From Chryseobacterium sp. Leaf201 (GTDB taxonomy: Bacteria > Bacteroidota > Bacteroidia > Flavobacteriales > Weeksellaceae): a stretch of 64,000 nucleotides of DNA. Each line of letters begins with the position of its first letter. Position 1 is the first letter of the stretch. The DNA is taken from positions 27,408 to 91,407 of the forward strand of contig NZ_LMKA01000134.1 in the NCBI RefSeq assembly GCF_001421435.1. Direction: 5' to 3'. The position numbers and the translations under genes were made by a program. Positions 36,201 to 44,448 of the stretch are shown in pieces. Below the pieces are notes generated by a model. That model saw nothing but the letters and a program-made list of their open reading frames with translations. It had not been told where the DNA came from and ran no database searches.

Positions 36201-36510
36201 TACTGATCTTATAGCTCCATAGAAAATTTCCGTTAGGATCGACTTTGATAATAAATGTTGTTCCGTAAGTTCCTGAAGAATAATAATTTGTTGGTATCAA
36301 TAAGTTCGTTGCCGGACCGGGATCTACATCAATTCCACTAAAGCCAAGTGTTTTCCCTAAAAGATAAATATTTCCATTATCATCTTTTTCCATCTCAGAG
36401 ATTGCATCTTCATAATCTGTATAGCTTTTGAATTGTTTTACCCAAGAAAAGGTTTGGCCTAATATGAAAGTACAGCAGAACACTGTAAAAAGAAGCAAGA
36501 TTTTTTGCAT
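33277..36510 (-). CDS. Large T9SS-secreted protein with type B (gliding-type) sorting domain
   Basis: The 1077-residue protein has a signal peptide (to about residue 19), an N-terminal half of repeated KVDPNGNFLW / IIKFNSSLQVQWLKK strands typical of SBBP-like beta-propellers, an Ig-like segment with two cysteines near residues 475-535, a HYR-like domain (about 540-620), several Ig-like repeats containing NGQTYYASQT and GATYFVTQT, and a C-terminal IPNAFTPNGDGYNDHWKI motif with a final GxYWYTIK..DG strand. That end is the type B T9SS sorting domain (gliding-associated C-terminal domain), so it is exported across the outer membrane and held at the surface or released. Probably an adhesin; the ligand is unknown. 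Confidence 0.92.
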   Translation of the reverse strand: MQKILLLFTVFCCTFILGQTFSWVKQFKSYTDYEDAISEMEKDDNGNIYLLGKTLGFSGIDVDPGPATNLLIPTNYYSSGTYGTTFIIKVDPNGNFLWSYKISNMHADYEYDLKVKNGKVYALTGKAVQQGNYINQYATLTILDSNGNLVNETQLTDSTPNSLDVDNSGNIYVSTFTFSDLIFSQPINSVFNNANNTASSYIIKFNSSLQVQWLKKIINGIENKLVLNSDNDVYFAMNTTYGSSKYTLQRYNSNGILLWDGIQEDQRFSDIVIDKNDKLIVSGEWMAQFLPIDVDPSSNQYLLPSNTYVSLYLLWFDKNNTLLDVKKYLNNGQHFPLYIDGLSCDDNNDLHVNGYFSKTFDANPDLGVNSIIFGSGYTEGCSIVFNPNREYKNSFRIGSTNPYKPNSGARILQTVKFNNSYYYIGTFFWHCDFDPSPNEYFLNTVNQNQLNMDGYLLRLERCNLPSNSSINICLGSAIQLNASGGTTYSWTGPNGFNSTQQNPVIPNSSTANSGIYTCQVSGTTNGCDGSFSVQVIVGDIIPPIPNAAILPNITGDCHTTVSVIPTATDNCAGVITATTTDPLSYSLPGTYVIHWTYNDGNGNISSQNQNVIVTSPALPTTTNTQQTFCKTNNPKISDIQITGQNIKWYNAAGTLLAPSTPLVNGQTYYASQTVTGCESSTISIQVTVNETPKPTGNTAQDFCASANPTIANLAVTGTALKFYDAAGNLLPLTTPLIYGATYFVTQTLNSCESEQLAVSVTLSTNNVPADDYSEIICNSTTGASMTVNLTSYQDDIIVNPGIYTFAYTDDAGNAIANPSGYSLSIGTTIIHVKVSTQDGCFKVIRLNLTLNPKPKVNLPEKVDFCNGKSVTLDAGNGYSSYLWSTGETTQSVTISAPGNYSVTVTNSFGCQNTGSVQVSYTALPEITAVNISNSTATVILSAAGSFEYSLDNFSWQDSNVFMNLPIGEYIVYVRTKGGCIIGQKRFSIFSIPNAFTPNGDGYNDHWKIAGLENYPGTEVNVYDRKGLPVFKETTTKKPMSWDGKLNGTPVPTGNYWYTIKVSDGRLYTGWLLIKNRE

Positions 36511-36527
36511 CGGTTATTAATTTTCGG

Positions 36528-36535
36528 CAAATATA
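36528..36535 (-). promoter_or_regulatory. Candidate -7 box of the T9SS cargo gene
   Basis: TATATTTG on the minus strand, 17 bases before the ATG; the -33 element is not clear. Confidence 0.5.
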
Positions 36536-36628
36536 TAAAAATGCCCTGTCTATTACAGATTAAGAACCGTTAATCTCAGGCGTAAATTCTAAAAACTGAT
36601 ACATCTCATACAATTTTGTTTAATTATT

Positions 36629-36653
36629 TTGTTTAACAATTTTGTCAAAACAA
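36629..36653 (+). promoter_or_regulatory. TetR operator candidate O1
   Basis: TTGTTTAACAA, three bases, TGTCAAAACAA. It recurs 50 bases downstream with only the three central bases changed (TTT here, AAA there). It covers the -33 TTTG (36641-36644) of the regulator's promoter. Confidence 0.75.
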
Positions 36654-36671
36654 TTGATTGATTTATATTTG
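36641..36671 (+). promoter_or_regulatory. Promoter of the tetR-efflux locus
   Basis: TTTG at 36641-36644 and TATATTTG at 36664-36671, 19 bases apart. The start of transcription would fall near 36678, about 14 bases before the ATG. Confidence 0.75.
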
Positions 36672-36678
36672 CACAAAA

Positions 36679-36703
36679 TTGTTTAACAAAAATGTCAAAA
36701 CAA
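36679..36703 (+). promoter_or_regulatory. TetR operator candidate O2, overlapping the tetR start codon
   Basis: Second copy of the 25-base element, identical to O1 in both 11-base arms. It begins at the expected transcription start and includes the ATG at 36692. Confidence 0.75.
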
Positions 36704-37285
36704 GAAAAAAAGGACCAGACACAAGAACTGATAAAGGAAACCGCAAAGAATTTATTCTTTGTGAAAGGGAAATTTAACGCCACAACACAGGAGATTGCAG
36801 ATGAAGCCGGCGTAAACAGAACACTGATTAACTATTATTTCAGATCAAGGGATAACTTAATACAGATCATTTTTGATGAAGCCCATAGGGTGGAAAAAGA
36901 AAAATCCGAGATTATTATGACTTCCGATCTTCCTTTCAAAGCTAAAATAGCCGAATTTATTGAAGGAAGCTTATCAACAAGCCTTAAATATCCTTATCTG
37001 GAAACCTATATCGTTTCACAGATCAATAAAGGAAGCTGCCATAAAAGAGATGTAGAAGAAGATGAGCTGAAGAAGCTTTATAAAGATATCGAAAAGGAAA
37101 TGGAACTCGGAAATATTGAGAAAATGGCACCGGTTCAGTTTCTGCTGAACATGATTTCACTTCTGGTATTTCCAAGTGCTGTCCGGCCGCTGTTTTTAGA
37201 AAACCTGATGATTACAGATCAAGAGTTCGACAAGATTATTTCAGAACGGAAAGAGATCATTCTCAACATGTTATTTAAAAAATAA
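36692..37285 (+). CDS. TetR/AcrR family transcriptional regulator
   Basis: The 197-residue protein has a basic N-terminus, the TetR helix-turn-helix at about 10-60 (IKETAKNLFFVKGKFNATTQEIADEAGVNRTLINYYF, read as a region) and a C-terminal ligand/dimer domain. It precedes a complete RND efflux operon by 92 bases and is almost certainly its repressor. Two identical-arm 25-base elements flank its promoter, one overlapping its own start codon, which points to tight autorepression. Confidence 0.93.
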   Translation: MSKQEKKDQTQELIKETAKNLFFVKGKFNATTQEIADEAGVNRTLINYYFRSRDNLIQIIFDEAHRVEKEKSEIIMTSDLPFKAKIAEFIEGSLSTSLKYPYLETYIVSQINKGSCHKRDVEEDELKKLYKDIEKEMELGNIEKMAPVQFLLNMISLLVFPSAVRPLFLENLMITDQEFDKIISERKEIILNMLFKK

Positions 37286-37377
37286 AAATTGTTAAAGTAT
37301 TTTAAAAAGTGATCCGTCATTTAGAAAGCATTGAAGAAGTAAATAATTGCATTTAAAAAATAAACGAAGTTAAAATT

Positions 37378-38730
37378 ATGAAAAGAAAACGTATAACTGC
37401 AGATAAGCTAAAAATTGGGATAGCTGCTGCATTTATGATTTTCGGTTTTTCATCGGTGTCTGCACAACAGCAGGTTTCTTTACAGGAAGCCATCAAACAG
37501 GCACTACAAAACAAAGCAGAAGCCAAAAAAGCTGCTTTACAGATCAAAAAAGCCGAATATAAAATTGATGAAGCGCGGGCCGGCGCTTTACCACAGATCA
37601 GTGCCACGGCAGGCTTAACCTATAATCCGGTGATTCAGGAATCTTTGCTTGAATTCGGGGGAGAAAGGATCAGGGCCCAGCTGGGACAGCCATGGAGCTC
37701 AACTGCATCTGTACAGGTTCAGCAGGCGATTTTTGACCAGAGGGTATTCACAGGGCTTAAAGCGGCAAAATCTACCAGAGAATTTTACGTTTTGAATGCC
37801 CAGTTAACGAATGAGCAGATCATCGAAAACGTAGCCACCGCTTATTACCAGGTATTTGTGCAGGAAGAAAACCTGAAAACGGTGGAAGCAAGCTACTCCA
37901 ATACGGAACGGGTAAGAAATGTGATCAAAAGCCTTGTGGATAACGGACTGGCAAAATCCATCGACTTAGACAGAACAAATGTTCAGCTGACGAATATCGG
38001 TTCCAACAGACAGACGCTGGTTAATTCTGTGGAGCTTTCAAAAAATGCTCTGAAGTTTTATATGGGTGTTCCGATCAGTACCGATATTGAGCTTGAAGAA
38101 AAATCAATCGAACCAAGGCCTGAGCTGGCAGCATCTACCGTAAACCTTGATAACCGTACGGAAGTGAAGGTGTTACAGAAAAACAGGGAGCTTCTGGTAT
38201 ACAATAAAAAAGCAACAGAAGCCTACCTTTACCCGACAGTCGGTTTGGTAGCCAATTACGGCTGGGGCGGACAGGGAAGAAGATTCCCGCTGACCAACGG
38301 CATCAACAACGGCGTATTGTGGAGTGATTATTCTGCTATCGGACTGAATGTCAACATCCCGATTTTTACCGGAGGTTCTACAAAGGCAAAAATCAATCAG
38401 GCGGAAATTGATATCCAGGATCTTGATCTTGATATCGAGAATACCCAGTTGAGCTTAAGCCTGGATTATAAAAATGCCGTGACCAATATTGAGAATACAC
38501 TCATCAATATCGAAAGCATGAAAGGCAACGTAGGCCTGGCCGAAAGGGTTCAGCAAAATACACAGTCCAACTACCAGTATGGCCTGGCAACGCTTACCGA
38601 AGTGCTGGATGCTGAAAATGCACTCACGCAGGCTAAACAGAATTATGCCAATGCATTGTTGGATTACAAACAGGCGGAAATCAAATTAATCAAAGCAAAA
38701 GGAGAATTAAACACACTACAAAACCCGTAA
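37378..38730 (+). CDS. TolC family outer membrane efflux protein
   Basis: The 450-residue protein has a signal peptide ending near VSAQQ (about residue 31) and two repeats of the outer-membrane-efflux coiled-coil fold (first near 37-220, second near 245-440), with typical ALQNKAEAKKA and LTEVLDAENALTQAKQNY segments. It forms the outer-membrane channel of the tripartite pump whose other parts follow 5 and 7 bases downstream. Confidence 0.94.
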   Translation: MKRKRITADKLKIGIAAAFMIFGFSSVSAQQQVSLQEAIKQALQNKAEAKKAALQIKKAEYKIDEARAGALPQISATAGLTYNPVIQESLLEFGGERIRAQLGQPWSSTASVQVQQAIFDQRVFTGLKAAKSTREFYVLNAQLTNEQIIENVATAYYQVFVQEENLKTVEASYSNTERVRNVIKSLVDNGLAKSIDLDRTNVQLTNIGSNRQTLVNSVELSKNALKFYMGVPISTDIELEEKSIEPRPELAASTVNLDNRTEVKVLQKNRELLVYNKKATEAYLYPTVGLVANYGWGGQGRRFPLTNGINNGVLWSDYSAIGLNVNIPIFTGGSTKAKINQAEIDIQDLDLDIENTQLSLSLDYKNAVTNIENTLINIESMKGNVGLAERVQQNTQSNYQYGLATLTEVLDAENALTQAKQNYANALLDYKQAEIKLIKAKGELNTLQNP

Positions 38731-38735
38731 CAGTT

Positions 38736-39797
38736 ATGAAAAAAACTTTAATATATATCATCGTAGCGGCTGTACTTATCGGTCTGGCAGCCTATAAAAT
38801 TGCTGATAATAAGAAAAAACAGGAGACAGAAGTAAGAGAAGTGGCCAAGCAGGTTGACAAAATCAATGTTAACGTGATAACCGTTTCAAGAGAAAATATT
38901 GATACCGATTATTCTGCAAACGGAACTTTTATTCCAAAGCAGGAAATGCAGCAGTCTGCTGAAATTTCAGGGCGTATCGTAAGCGTTCTGGTAAAAGAAG
39001 GTTCTAGGGTAGGAGCAGGACAGGTGCTGGCTACCATTAAAAGAGATGCGATTGAAGTGGATGTTACCCAGGCCCAGAACAATTTGCAGAATGCCATTGC
39101 AGATAACCAGCGTTATGAGAATGCATTTAAAACCGGCGGTGTTACCAAACAGCAGGTTGACAATTCAAGATTACAGCTGAAAAATGCCCAGGCCGCATTA
39201 AGAGCTCAGGGTGTAAGGGTAAATGATGCCAGCATCCGTGCAGGGATCAGCGGTACCGTTAACAAAAAAATGGTGGAACCGGGAATGGTTGTCGCTCCGG
39301 GAACGGCTTTATTTGAAATTGTAAATATCAACAGCTTAAAACTTTCGGTTTTGGTTGACGAAAGCCAGATCGGAAGAATTCAGTTAGGCCAGGAAGTTCC
39401 GATTAATGTGAATGTTTTGCCTGAAGAATCTTTCAGCGGAAGAATTACATTCATCGCTCCAAAAAGTGATGCTTCTTTAAATTTCCCTGTAGAAATTGAG
39501 GTTCAGAACAGAGGAAACCTGAAAGCAGGGATGTACGCAACAGCTTTATTTAAAACAAACAACGGTGCTGAAACTCAGAATATGCTGACGGTTCCTGCAG
39601 AAGCTTTTGCAAATGGTGTAAGCTCAGGACAGATTTTTATCGTTCAGAACGGAACTGCTAAAATGATTACCGTAAAAACCGGAAAAGTATATGGTGACAA
39701 AGTACAGATCATCAGCGGACTTAACGGTGGCGAGCAGGTGATTACCAGCGGACAGATCAACCTTGATAACGGTTCAAAAATCAATATCGTAAAGTAA
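38736..39797 (+). CDS. RND efflux periplasmic adaptor subunit
   Basis: The 353-residue membrane-fusion protein has an N-terminal anchor helix (about 4-20), a lipoyl-like half motif (GRIVSVLVKEGSRVGAGQVLA), a short coiled-coil hairpin (about 105-150), a second lipoyl half (GTVNKKMVEPGMVVAPGTAL), a beta-barrel and a membrane-proximal domain (GLNGGEQVITSGQ). It bridges the TolC channel and the RND pump. It lies five bases after the tolC-like gene and seven before the pump gene. Confidence 0.94.
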   Translation: MKKTLIYIIVAAVLIGLAAYKIADNKKKQETEVREVAKQVDKINVNVITVSRENIDTDYSANGTFIPKQEMQQSAEISGRIVSVLVKEGSRVGAGQVLATIKRDAIEVDVTQAQNNLQNAIADNQRYENAFKTGGVTKQQVDNSRLQLKNAQAALRAQGVRVNDASIRAGISGTVNKKMVEPGMVVAPGTALFEIVNINSLKLSVLVDESQIGRIQLGQEVPINVNVLPEESFSGRITFIAPKSDASLNFPVEIEVQNRGNLKAGMYATALFKTNNGAETQNMLTVPAEAFANGVSSGQIFIVQNGTAKMITVKTGKVYGDKVQIISGLNGGEQVITSGQINLDNGSKINIVK

Positions 39798-39804
39798 TCA
39801 GAAG

Positions 39805-42800
39805 ATGAAGTTAGCAGAAATATCCATTAAAAGACCGTCCCTCGTTATCGTATTATTTACGATTCTGACGTTGGGAGGTTTGTTAAGTTACTCCATGATG
39901 GGGTACGAGTTGATTCCGAAATTTGAAACCAATATGGTAACGATTTCTACTGTTTATCCGGGAGCTTCACCTGCAGAGGTTGAAACTTCGGTGACGCGAA
40001 AGATTGAAGACGCCGTTGGTTCTTTGGAAAACGTAAAAAAAGTAGAATCTTCTTCATACGAGAGTTTATCAGTAATCATGGTTCAGCTGAACACCGGTGC
40101 CGATGTAAACTACGCTTTGAATGATGCACAGAGAAAGGTAAATGCTATTCTGGCAGATCTTCCGGAAGATGCAGATCCGCCATCATTACAGAAGTTCTCA
40201 CTGGATGATCTCCCGATCATGACTTTGAGTATTTCAAGTGATAAACTGAACAGCAAAGAACTTTACGATCTTCTGGATAAAAAAGTGGAACCGGTTTTCT
40301 CCCGTGTAAACGGTGTTGCTCAGGTTGACCTTGTGGGTGGACAGGAGAGAGAAATTCAGGTAAATTTAGATGAAAAGAAAATGCAGGGTTATGGCGTTGC
40401 CATATCAGATGTACAGCAGGCAATTCTTTCTTCTAACTTAGATTTCCCGACAGGAGCTTTAAAGACGAGAACTTCAAGATCTACCATCAGACTTTCCGGG
40501 AAATACAGAGATATTGCCGAGATGAACAGTCTTGTAGTATCAAACAAAAATGGAGCTCAGGTTCGTTTATCTGATATTGCAACCGTTTTCGATACCCAGA
40601 AAGATATTGAAAAAGTGGCGAGATTTAACCAAAATCCTACCATTTTACTTCAGGTAAAAAAACAGTCTGATGCCAATGCCGTATCAGTTTCTGAAGCAGT
40701 AAAGAAGACGATTGAGCAGGTTCAGACCAATTATACAGTTCAGGGATTAAAAGTTGCGATTGTAGATGACAATACAGACTTTACGCTTGAAGCGGCAGAT
40801 CACGTAATCTTCGATTTATTCCTGGCGATTATTTTGGTGGCCGTTGTAATGTTATTGTTCCTTCACAACATCAGAAACGCATTTATCGTAATGGTTTCCA
40901 TTCCGGTATCGTTGATTGCAACGGTTATTGGAATGTATTTGATGGGATATACTTTAAACTTAATGAGTTTATTGGGACTTTCACTGGTTGTAGGTATTCT
41001 TGTGGATGACGCGATTGTAGTATTGGAGAACGTTTACCGTCACATGGAAATGGGGAAAAGCAGAATCCGTGCAGCCTACGATGGAGCTTCAGAAATTGGA
41101 TTTACCGTAACAGCGATTACAATGGTAATCGTGGTGGTATTCTTACCGATTGCGATGAGTTCAGGTTTGGTTTCAGACATCTTAGCGCAGTTCTGTGTCA
41201 CGGTAGTTATTGCAACACTGTTCTCATTACTGGCATCATTTACCATCATTCCATGGTTGTCTTCAAGATTTGGAAAGTTGGTTCATTTGACAGGTAAAAA
41301 TCCTTTCGAGAAATTCATCCTTTGGTTTGAAAAACAATTGGATAAATTCACGCACTGGATTACAGGAATTCTGGAATGGGTTTTAAAAACCGGTTTAAGA
41401 AGAGTAATGACTGTTGTTCTTACATTTGTACTTCTTATTGTTGTGACAATGGGATTAATGGGTGGCGGATTTATCGGTGGAGAATTCTTCCCGAAAATGG
41501 ACAGAGGTCAGTTCCTTGTTCAGATGGAATTACCTAAAGATGCTTCCGTTGAAAAAACAAACCAATTGACTTTGCAGGTTGAAAAATATCTGAGAAATGA
41601 TAAAGATGTAGTCGATATGATTACTACAGTTGGTCAGCAGTCATCAGGTTTTGGTGGCGCGCAGGCAACCTTATACCAATCAGAAATTCAGGTAATTTTA
41701 GTTGATAAATCTGAACGTAACGAAAGTACAGATATTAAATCTGCGAAGATCAAGAGAGCTTTAGAAGAAAAATTCACCGGAGTTGAGTTTAAAACAGCAC
41801 CAATCGGGTTGATGGGAGCAGATGCTGCACCAATCGAAATGGTAGTTACCGCTCCTGATAACGCAACGGCAAACAAAGAAGCCAACAGAATTCTGGCTTT
41901 GCTTAAAAAAGTTCCGGGAGCTGTAGATGCAGAATTATCTTCCGACTCAGGAAATCCTGAAGTGCAGGTGAATATCGACAGAGATAAGATGTCTTCTTTA
42001 GGTTTAAATCTTTCAAGTGTCGGTCAGACAATGCAGACTGCATTCTCAGGAAACACAGACGGAAAATTCAGAGCCGGAGAATACGAATATGATATCAACA
42101 TCCGTTTTGGAGATGCCAACAGACAGTCGATTGATGACGTAAGAAACTTAATGTTTACCAATCCGTCAGGCGAGCAAATCAGATTGAGTCAGTTTGCTGA
42201 TGTGAAAATGGGATCAGGACCAAGTTTGCTGGAGCGTAGAGATAAAACAGCTTCCGTAAAAGTGAAATCTAAAGTGGTAGGCCGTGCAATGGCTGATGTT
42301 GCCAACGAATGGGCAGACCAGTTTATGACCAATGAAAAAACAAAACCAGCCGGAGTAAATTACCTCTGGAGTGGAGATATGGAGAACCAGACAGAAGGTA
42401 TGGGTACTTTAGGAATCGCTTTACTGGCGGCTATTGTACTGGTTTATCTGGTGATGGTTTCGCTTTATGATTCGTTTGTGTATCCGTTTGTGGTATTGTT
42501 CTCAATTCCTTTGGCATTGATCGGAGTTATGGTGATTCTTGCCATTACGGGAAATACGATTAATATCTTTACAATGCTGGGGATGATCATGTTGATCGGT
42601 TTGGTAGCGAAAAATGCGATTATGATTGTCGATTTTGCCAACATGAGAAAAGCAGCTGGCGCAAGTACGCATGACGCTTTGATTCAGGCTAACCATGCAC
42701 GTCTCCGTCCGATCTTGATGACAACGATTGCGATGATCTTCGGTATGATTCCTATTGCGATTGCAAAAGGAGCAGGAGCGGAGATGAACAACGGATTGGC

Positions 42801-42996
42801 TTGGGTAATCATCGGTGGTCTGACCTCATCATTATTCCTTACCTTAATTATTGTGCCTACGGTTTATTCACTATTCGATTCAATGTTGAGAAGAATGGGT
42901 AAACATGAAACAGTTGATTATGAAGCTGAAATGAAAGCAGACTATGAACATAAAGAATTAAGTGAAGACGGTTACACCCCGAAACACATAGATTAA
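39805..42996 (+). CDS. RND efflux transporter permease (HAE1/AcrB-like)
   Basis: The 1063-residue inner-membrane proton antiporter has the RND layout of 12 helices with two large periplasmic loops. The proton-relay aspartate pair is visible in VVGILVDDAIVVLENVYRHME, and GGxFIGGEFFPKMDRGQF marks the start of the second half. The closing C-terminus is cytosolic and acidic. As the last gene of the tetR-regulated operon it is expected to export amphipathic drugs or toxic metabolites; the substrate is not readable. A terminator follows. Confidence 0.95.
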   Translation: MKLAEISIKRPSLVIVLFTILTLGGLLSYSMMGYELIPKFETNMVTISTVYPGASPAEVETSVTRKIEDAVGSLENVKKVESSSYESLSVIMVQLNTGADVNYALNDAQRKVNAILADLPEDADPPSLQKFSLDDLPIMTLSISSDKLNSKELYDLLDKKVEPVFSRVNGVAQVDLVGGQEREIQVNLDEKKMQGYGVAISDVQQAILSSNLDFPTGALKTRTSRSTIRLSGKYRDIAEMNSLVVSNKNGAQVRLSDIATVFDTQKDIEKVARFNQNPTILLQVKKQSDANAVSVSEAVKKTIEQVQTNYTVQGLKVAIVDDNTDFTLEAADHVIFDLFLAIILVAVVMLLFLHNIRNAFIVMVSIPVSLIATVIGMYLMGYTLNLMSLLGLSLVVGILVDDAIVVLENVYRHMEMGKSRIRAAYDGASEIGFTVTAITMVIVVVFLPIAMSSGLVSDILAQFCVTVVIATLFSLLASFTIIPWLSSRFGKLVHLTGKNPFEKFILWFEKQLDKFTHWITGILEWVLKTGLRRVMTVVLTFVLLIVVTMGLMGGGFIGGEFFPKMDRGQFLVQMELPKDASVEKTNQLTLQVEKYLRNDKDVVDMITTVGQQSSGFGGAQATLYQSEIQVILVDKSERNESTDIKSAKIKRALEEKFTGVEFKTAPIGLMGADAAPIEMVVTAPDNATANKEANRILALLKKVPGAVDAELSSDSGNPEVQVNIDRDKMSSLGLNLSSVGQTMQTAFSGNTDGKFRAGEYEYDINIRFGDANRQSIDDVRNLMFTNPSGEQIRLSQFADVKMGSGPSLLERRDKTASVKVKSKVVGRAMADVANEWADQFMTNEKTKPAGVNYLWSGDMENQTEGMGTLGIALLAAIVLVYLVMVSLYDSFVYPFVVLFSIPLALIGVMVILAITGNTINIFTMLGMIMLIGLVAKNAIMIVDFANMRKAAGASTHDALIQANHARLRPILMTTIAMIFGMIPIAIAKGAGAEMNNGLAWVIIGGLTSSLFLTLIIVPTVYSLFDSMLRRMGKHETVDYEAEMKADYEHKELSEDGYTPKHID

Positions 42997-43018
42997 TATA
43001 CCAACCTTAATTAACCGG

Positions 43019-43053
43019 AAGAAGCGTATCAGCAATGATGCGCTTCTTTTTTT
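43019..43053 (+). terminator. Terminator of the RND efflux operon
   Basis: AAGAAGCGTATCA pairs with TGATGCGCTTCTT (one T-G pair), loop GCAA, then a seven-T run. Confidence 0.85.
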
Positions 43054-43107
43054 ATCTGGATTTTTTCTTTAATATTGAATCAGTTTAAGATTAATTTAAG
43101 TGCAGCG

Positions 43108-43222
43108 TCACTTCGAGTAGCTTTTGAAAAAAGCGTATCGAGAAGTTGTTAAATACAGGTTTAAAGTTTATCGGTTCTCGATACATTTTTCTACGTTTCA
43201 CTACGAAAAACACTCGAACCGA
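43108..43222. repeat. Palindromic intergenic repeat element
   Basis: Two outer inverted segments, CTTCGAGTAG...TATCGAGAAG at 43111-43145 and TTCTCGATAC...CACTCGAA at 43174-43218, can pair to form a long imperfect hairpin. Arms with CTTCGAGT / ACTCGAA and ATCGAGAA / TTCTCGAT are recognisable. Elements of this style recur between flavobacterial genes; no coding capacity. Confidence 0.65.
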
Positions 43223-43232
43223 CGGAAGCCTA

Positions 43233-43754
43233 TCAGGATAACTTCAGGTAATCAAAACACAGGTTTAAAGACGCTGTGATATGCCGGTCCAGTTCCAGGT
43301 CATTTTCCAGAGGATAATAGAACTCTTTCGGGTTCACGAAAACATTATTGTATTTCGTTCGCTCGCTGGCTCCGTCTACGTCAATATGTAAGGGTTTTGC
43401 TCTGTTGACAGTGGGCAAACCTTTGGAAGTAATTTTAGATTCTACACATCCTACCAATGCACCTCTTCCCAGAATGTCAAAGCATATTGCGGTATAAATT
43501 CCGTTGGGAATAGCCTGTCTGGGCGGTAAAATACAGGCATAAATTACATTGGGGAAATTGCTGAAGCCTTTGGATATTTTTACGGAAAGCTCAACCTCTC
43601 TGAAAGTCGGATACCGGTTTTCAAGCTCGGTTTTAAAATCTAAAAGGGTATCGCGGATATTTCCTAAAGCCGGATCAGAAACCCTCAGCGAATGCCCTTT
43701 GATGGCCGGATTGACCTGCCTGAATTCGCAGATGGAATTGAAATAATGGATCAT
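43233..43754 (-). CDS. Hypothetical protein, possibly related to MrcB-type N-terminal domains
   Basis: The 173-residue soluble protein has a beta-rich core with an FSNFPNVIYACILPPRQ segment followed by IPNGIYTAICFDILGRGALVGC. That layout faintly recalls the DUF3578/MrcB N-terminal DNA-binding domain, but this is a weak resemblance and no AAA or nuclease gene is near. It stands alone beside the intergenic repeat. Confidence 0.7.
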   Translation of the reverse strand: MIHYFNSICEFRQVNPAIKGHSLRVSDPALGNIRDTLLDFKTELENRYPTFREVELSVKISKGFSNFPNVIYACILPPRQAIPNGIYTAICFDILGRGALVGCVESKITSKGLPTVNRAKPLHIDVDGASERTKYNNVFVNPKEFYYPLENDLELDRHITASLNLCFDYLKLS

Positions 43755-43831
43755 GAGATTTGAATGAATACGAAGATAGGCATATTAAGAAAAAATGAAA
43801 TCAATACTGAGGACTATTTATACCGTAAAAT

Positions 43832-43863
43832 AAAAAAGACTTCCGGAACCAACCGAAAGCCTT
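43832..43863 (-). terminator. Terminator of the DnaJ-KTSC gene
   Basis: On the minus strand AAGGCTTTCGG pairs with CCGGAAGTCTT (two G-T pairs) and a six-T run follows. Confidence 0.65.
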
Positions 43864-43887
43864 GTTATTTATGATATAGAAAAGAAA

Positions 43888-44334
43888 TTAATCTGCCATT
43901 ACCTCACCGGATTTCCTGTAGATGAACTTTCCGTAAATATGCCTTCTTGCAAAACGGCTCGCCGAATCGGAGTTTACCATTTTGATGTACACATTCCTTG
44001 GAACCCCGATGTATTCAAACATCTTTCCGTTCAGATGATGAACTTTCAGAATCTGTTTCTCCAGATAGAAATCGGTAATGATGGATGTGGTAATCGTTTC
44101 CGTATATTCTTCCTTATATTTTTCCTGTGTTTCCGGGTTGATGCTTACCAGAAAATGATAGGCTTCGATGATCGATTTGCTTTTCTCTTCCGCTTCCAGC
44201 TGTCCGGCTTCGTCATTCACAAATTTATCAGGATGCGTATCTTTCATCGCATTTCTGTAGATGGTTTTCAAATCTTTCAGGGTAGCGGTATTATCTACGC
44301 CCAGAAGTTTTCGGTGTTCGCCAATTCTTTTCAT
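43888..44334 (-). CDS. DnaJ-like domain fused to a KTSC domain
   Basis: The 148-residue protein has an N-terminal J-like domain with the HPDKF version of the HPD motif (about 34-38), then a C-terminal KTSC domain (about 95-140) with the YIGVPRNVYIKMVNSDSASRFARRHIYGKFIYR pattern (read as a region). J domains stimulate Hsp70; KTSC has a suggested RNA-binding role. The fusion is known in Bacteroidota, the function is not. Confidence 0.88.
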   Translation of the reverse strand: MKRIGEHRKLLGVDNTATLKDLKTIYRNAMKDTHPDKFVNDEAGQLEAEEKSKSIIEAYHFLVSINPETQEKYKEEYTETITTSIITDFYLEKQILKVHHLNGKMFEYIGVPRNVYIKMVNSDSASRFARRHIYGKFIYRKSGEVMAD

Positions 44335-44359
44335 ACTATATAATCCTTATTTCGGGGTG

Positions 44360-44367
44360 CAAAATTA
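44360..44367 (-). promoter_or_regulatory. Candidate -7 box of the DnaJ-KTSC gene
   Basis: TAATTTTG on the minus strand, 25 bases before the ATG. Confidence 0.45.
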
Positions 44368-44448
44368 AGCTTTTAAATTGGAAAAGTGTAAGTTTTTGAT
44401 TATTAATTTGTTTGAATGCTTCAGGAAAGTATATAATTAATATAACAA

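Noticed and set aside
43233..43754. Restriction or McrBC-type defence gene
   Set aside because: Only a weak resemblance to the MrcB N-terminal domain exists and no AAA or endonuclease gene is adjacent.
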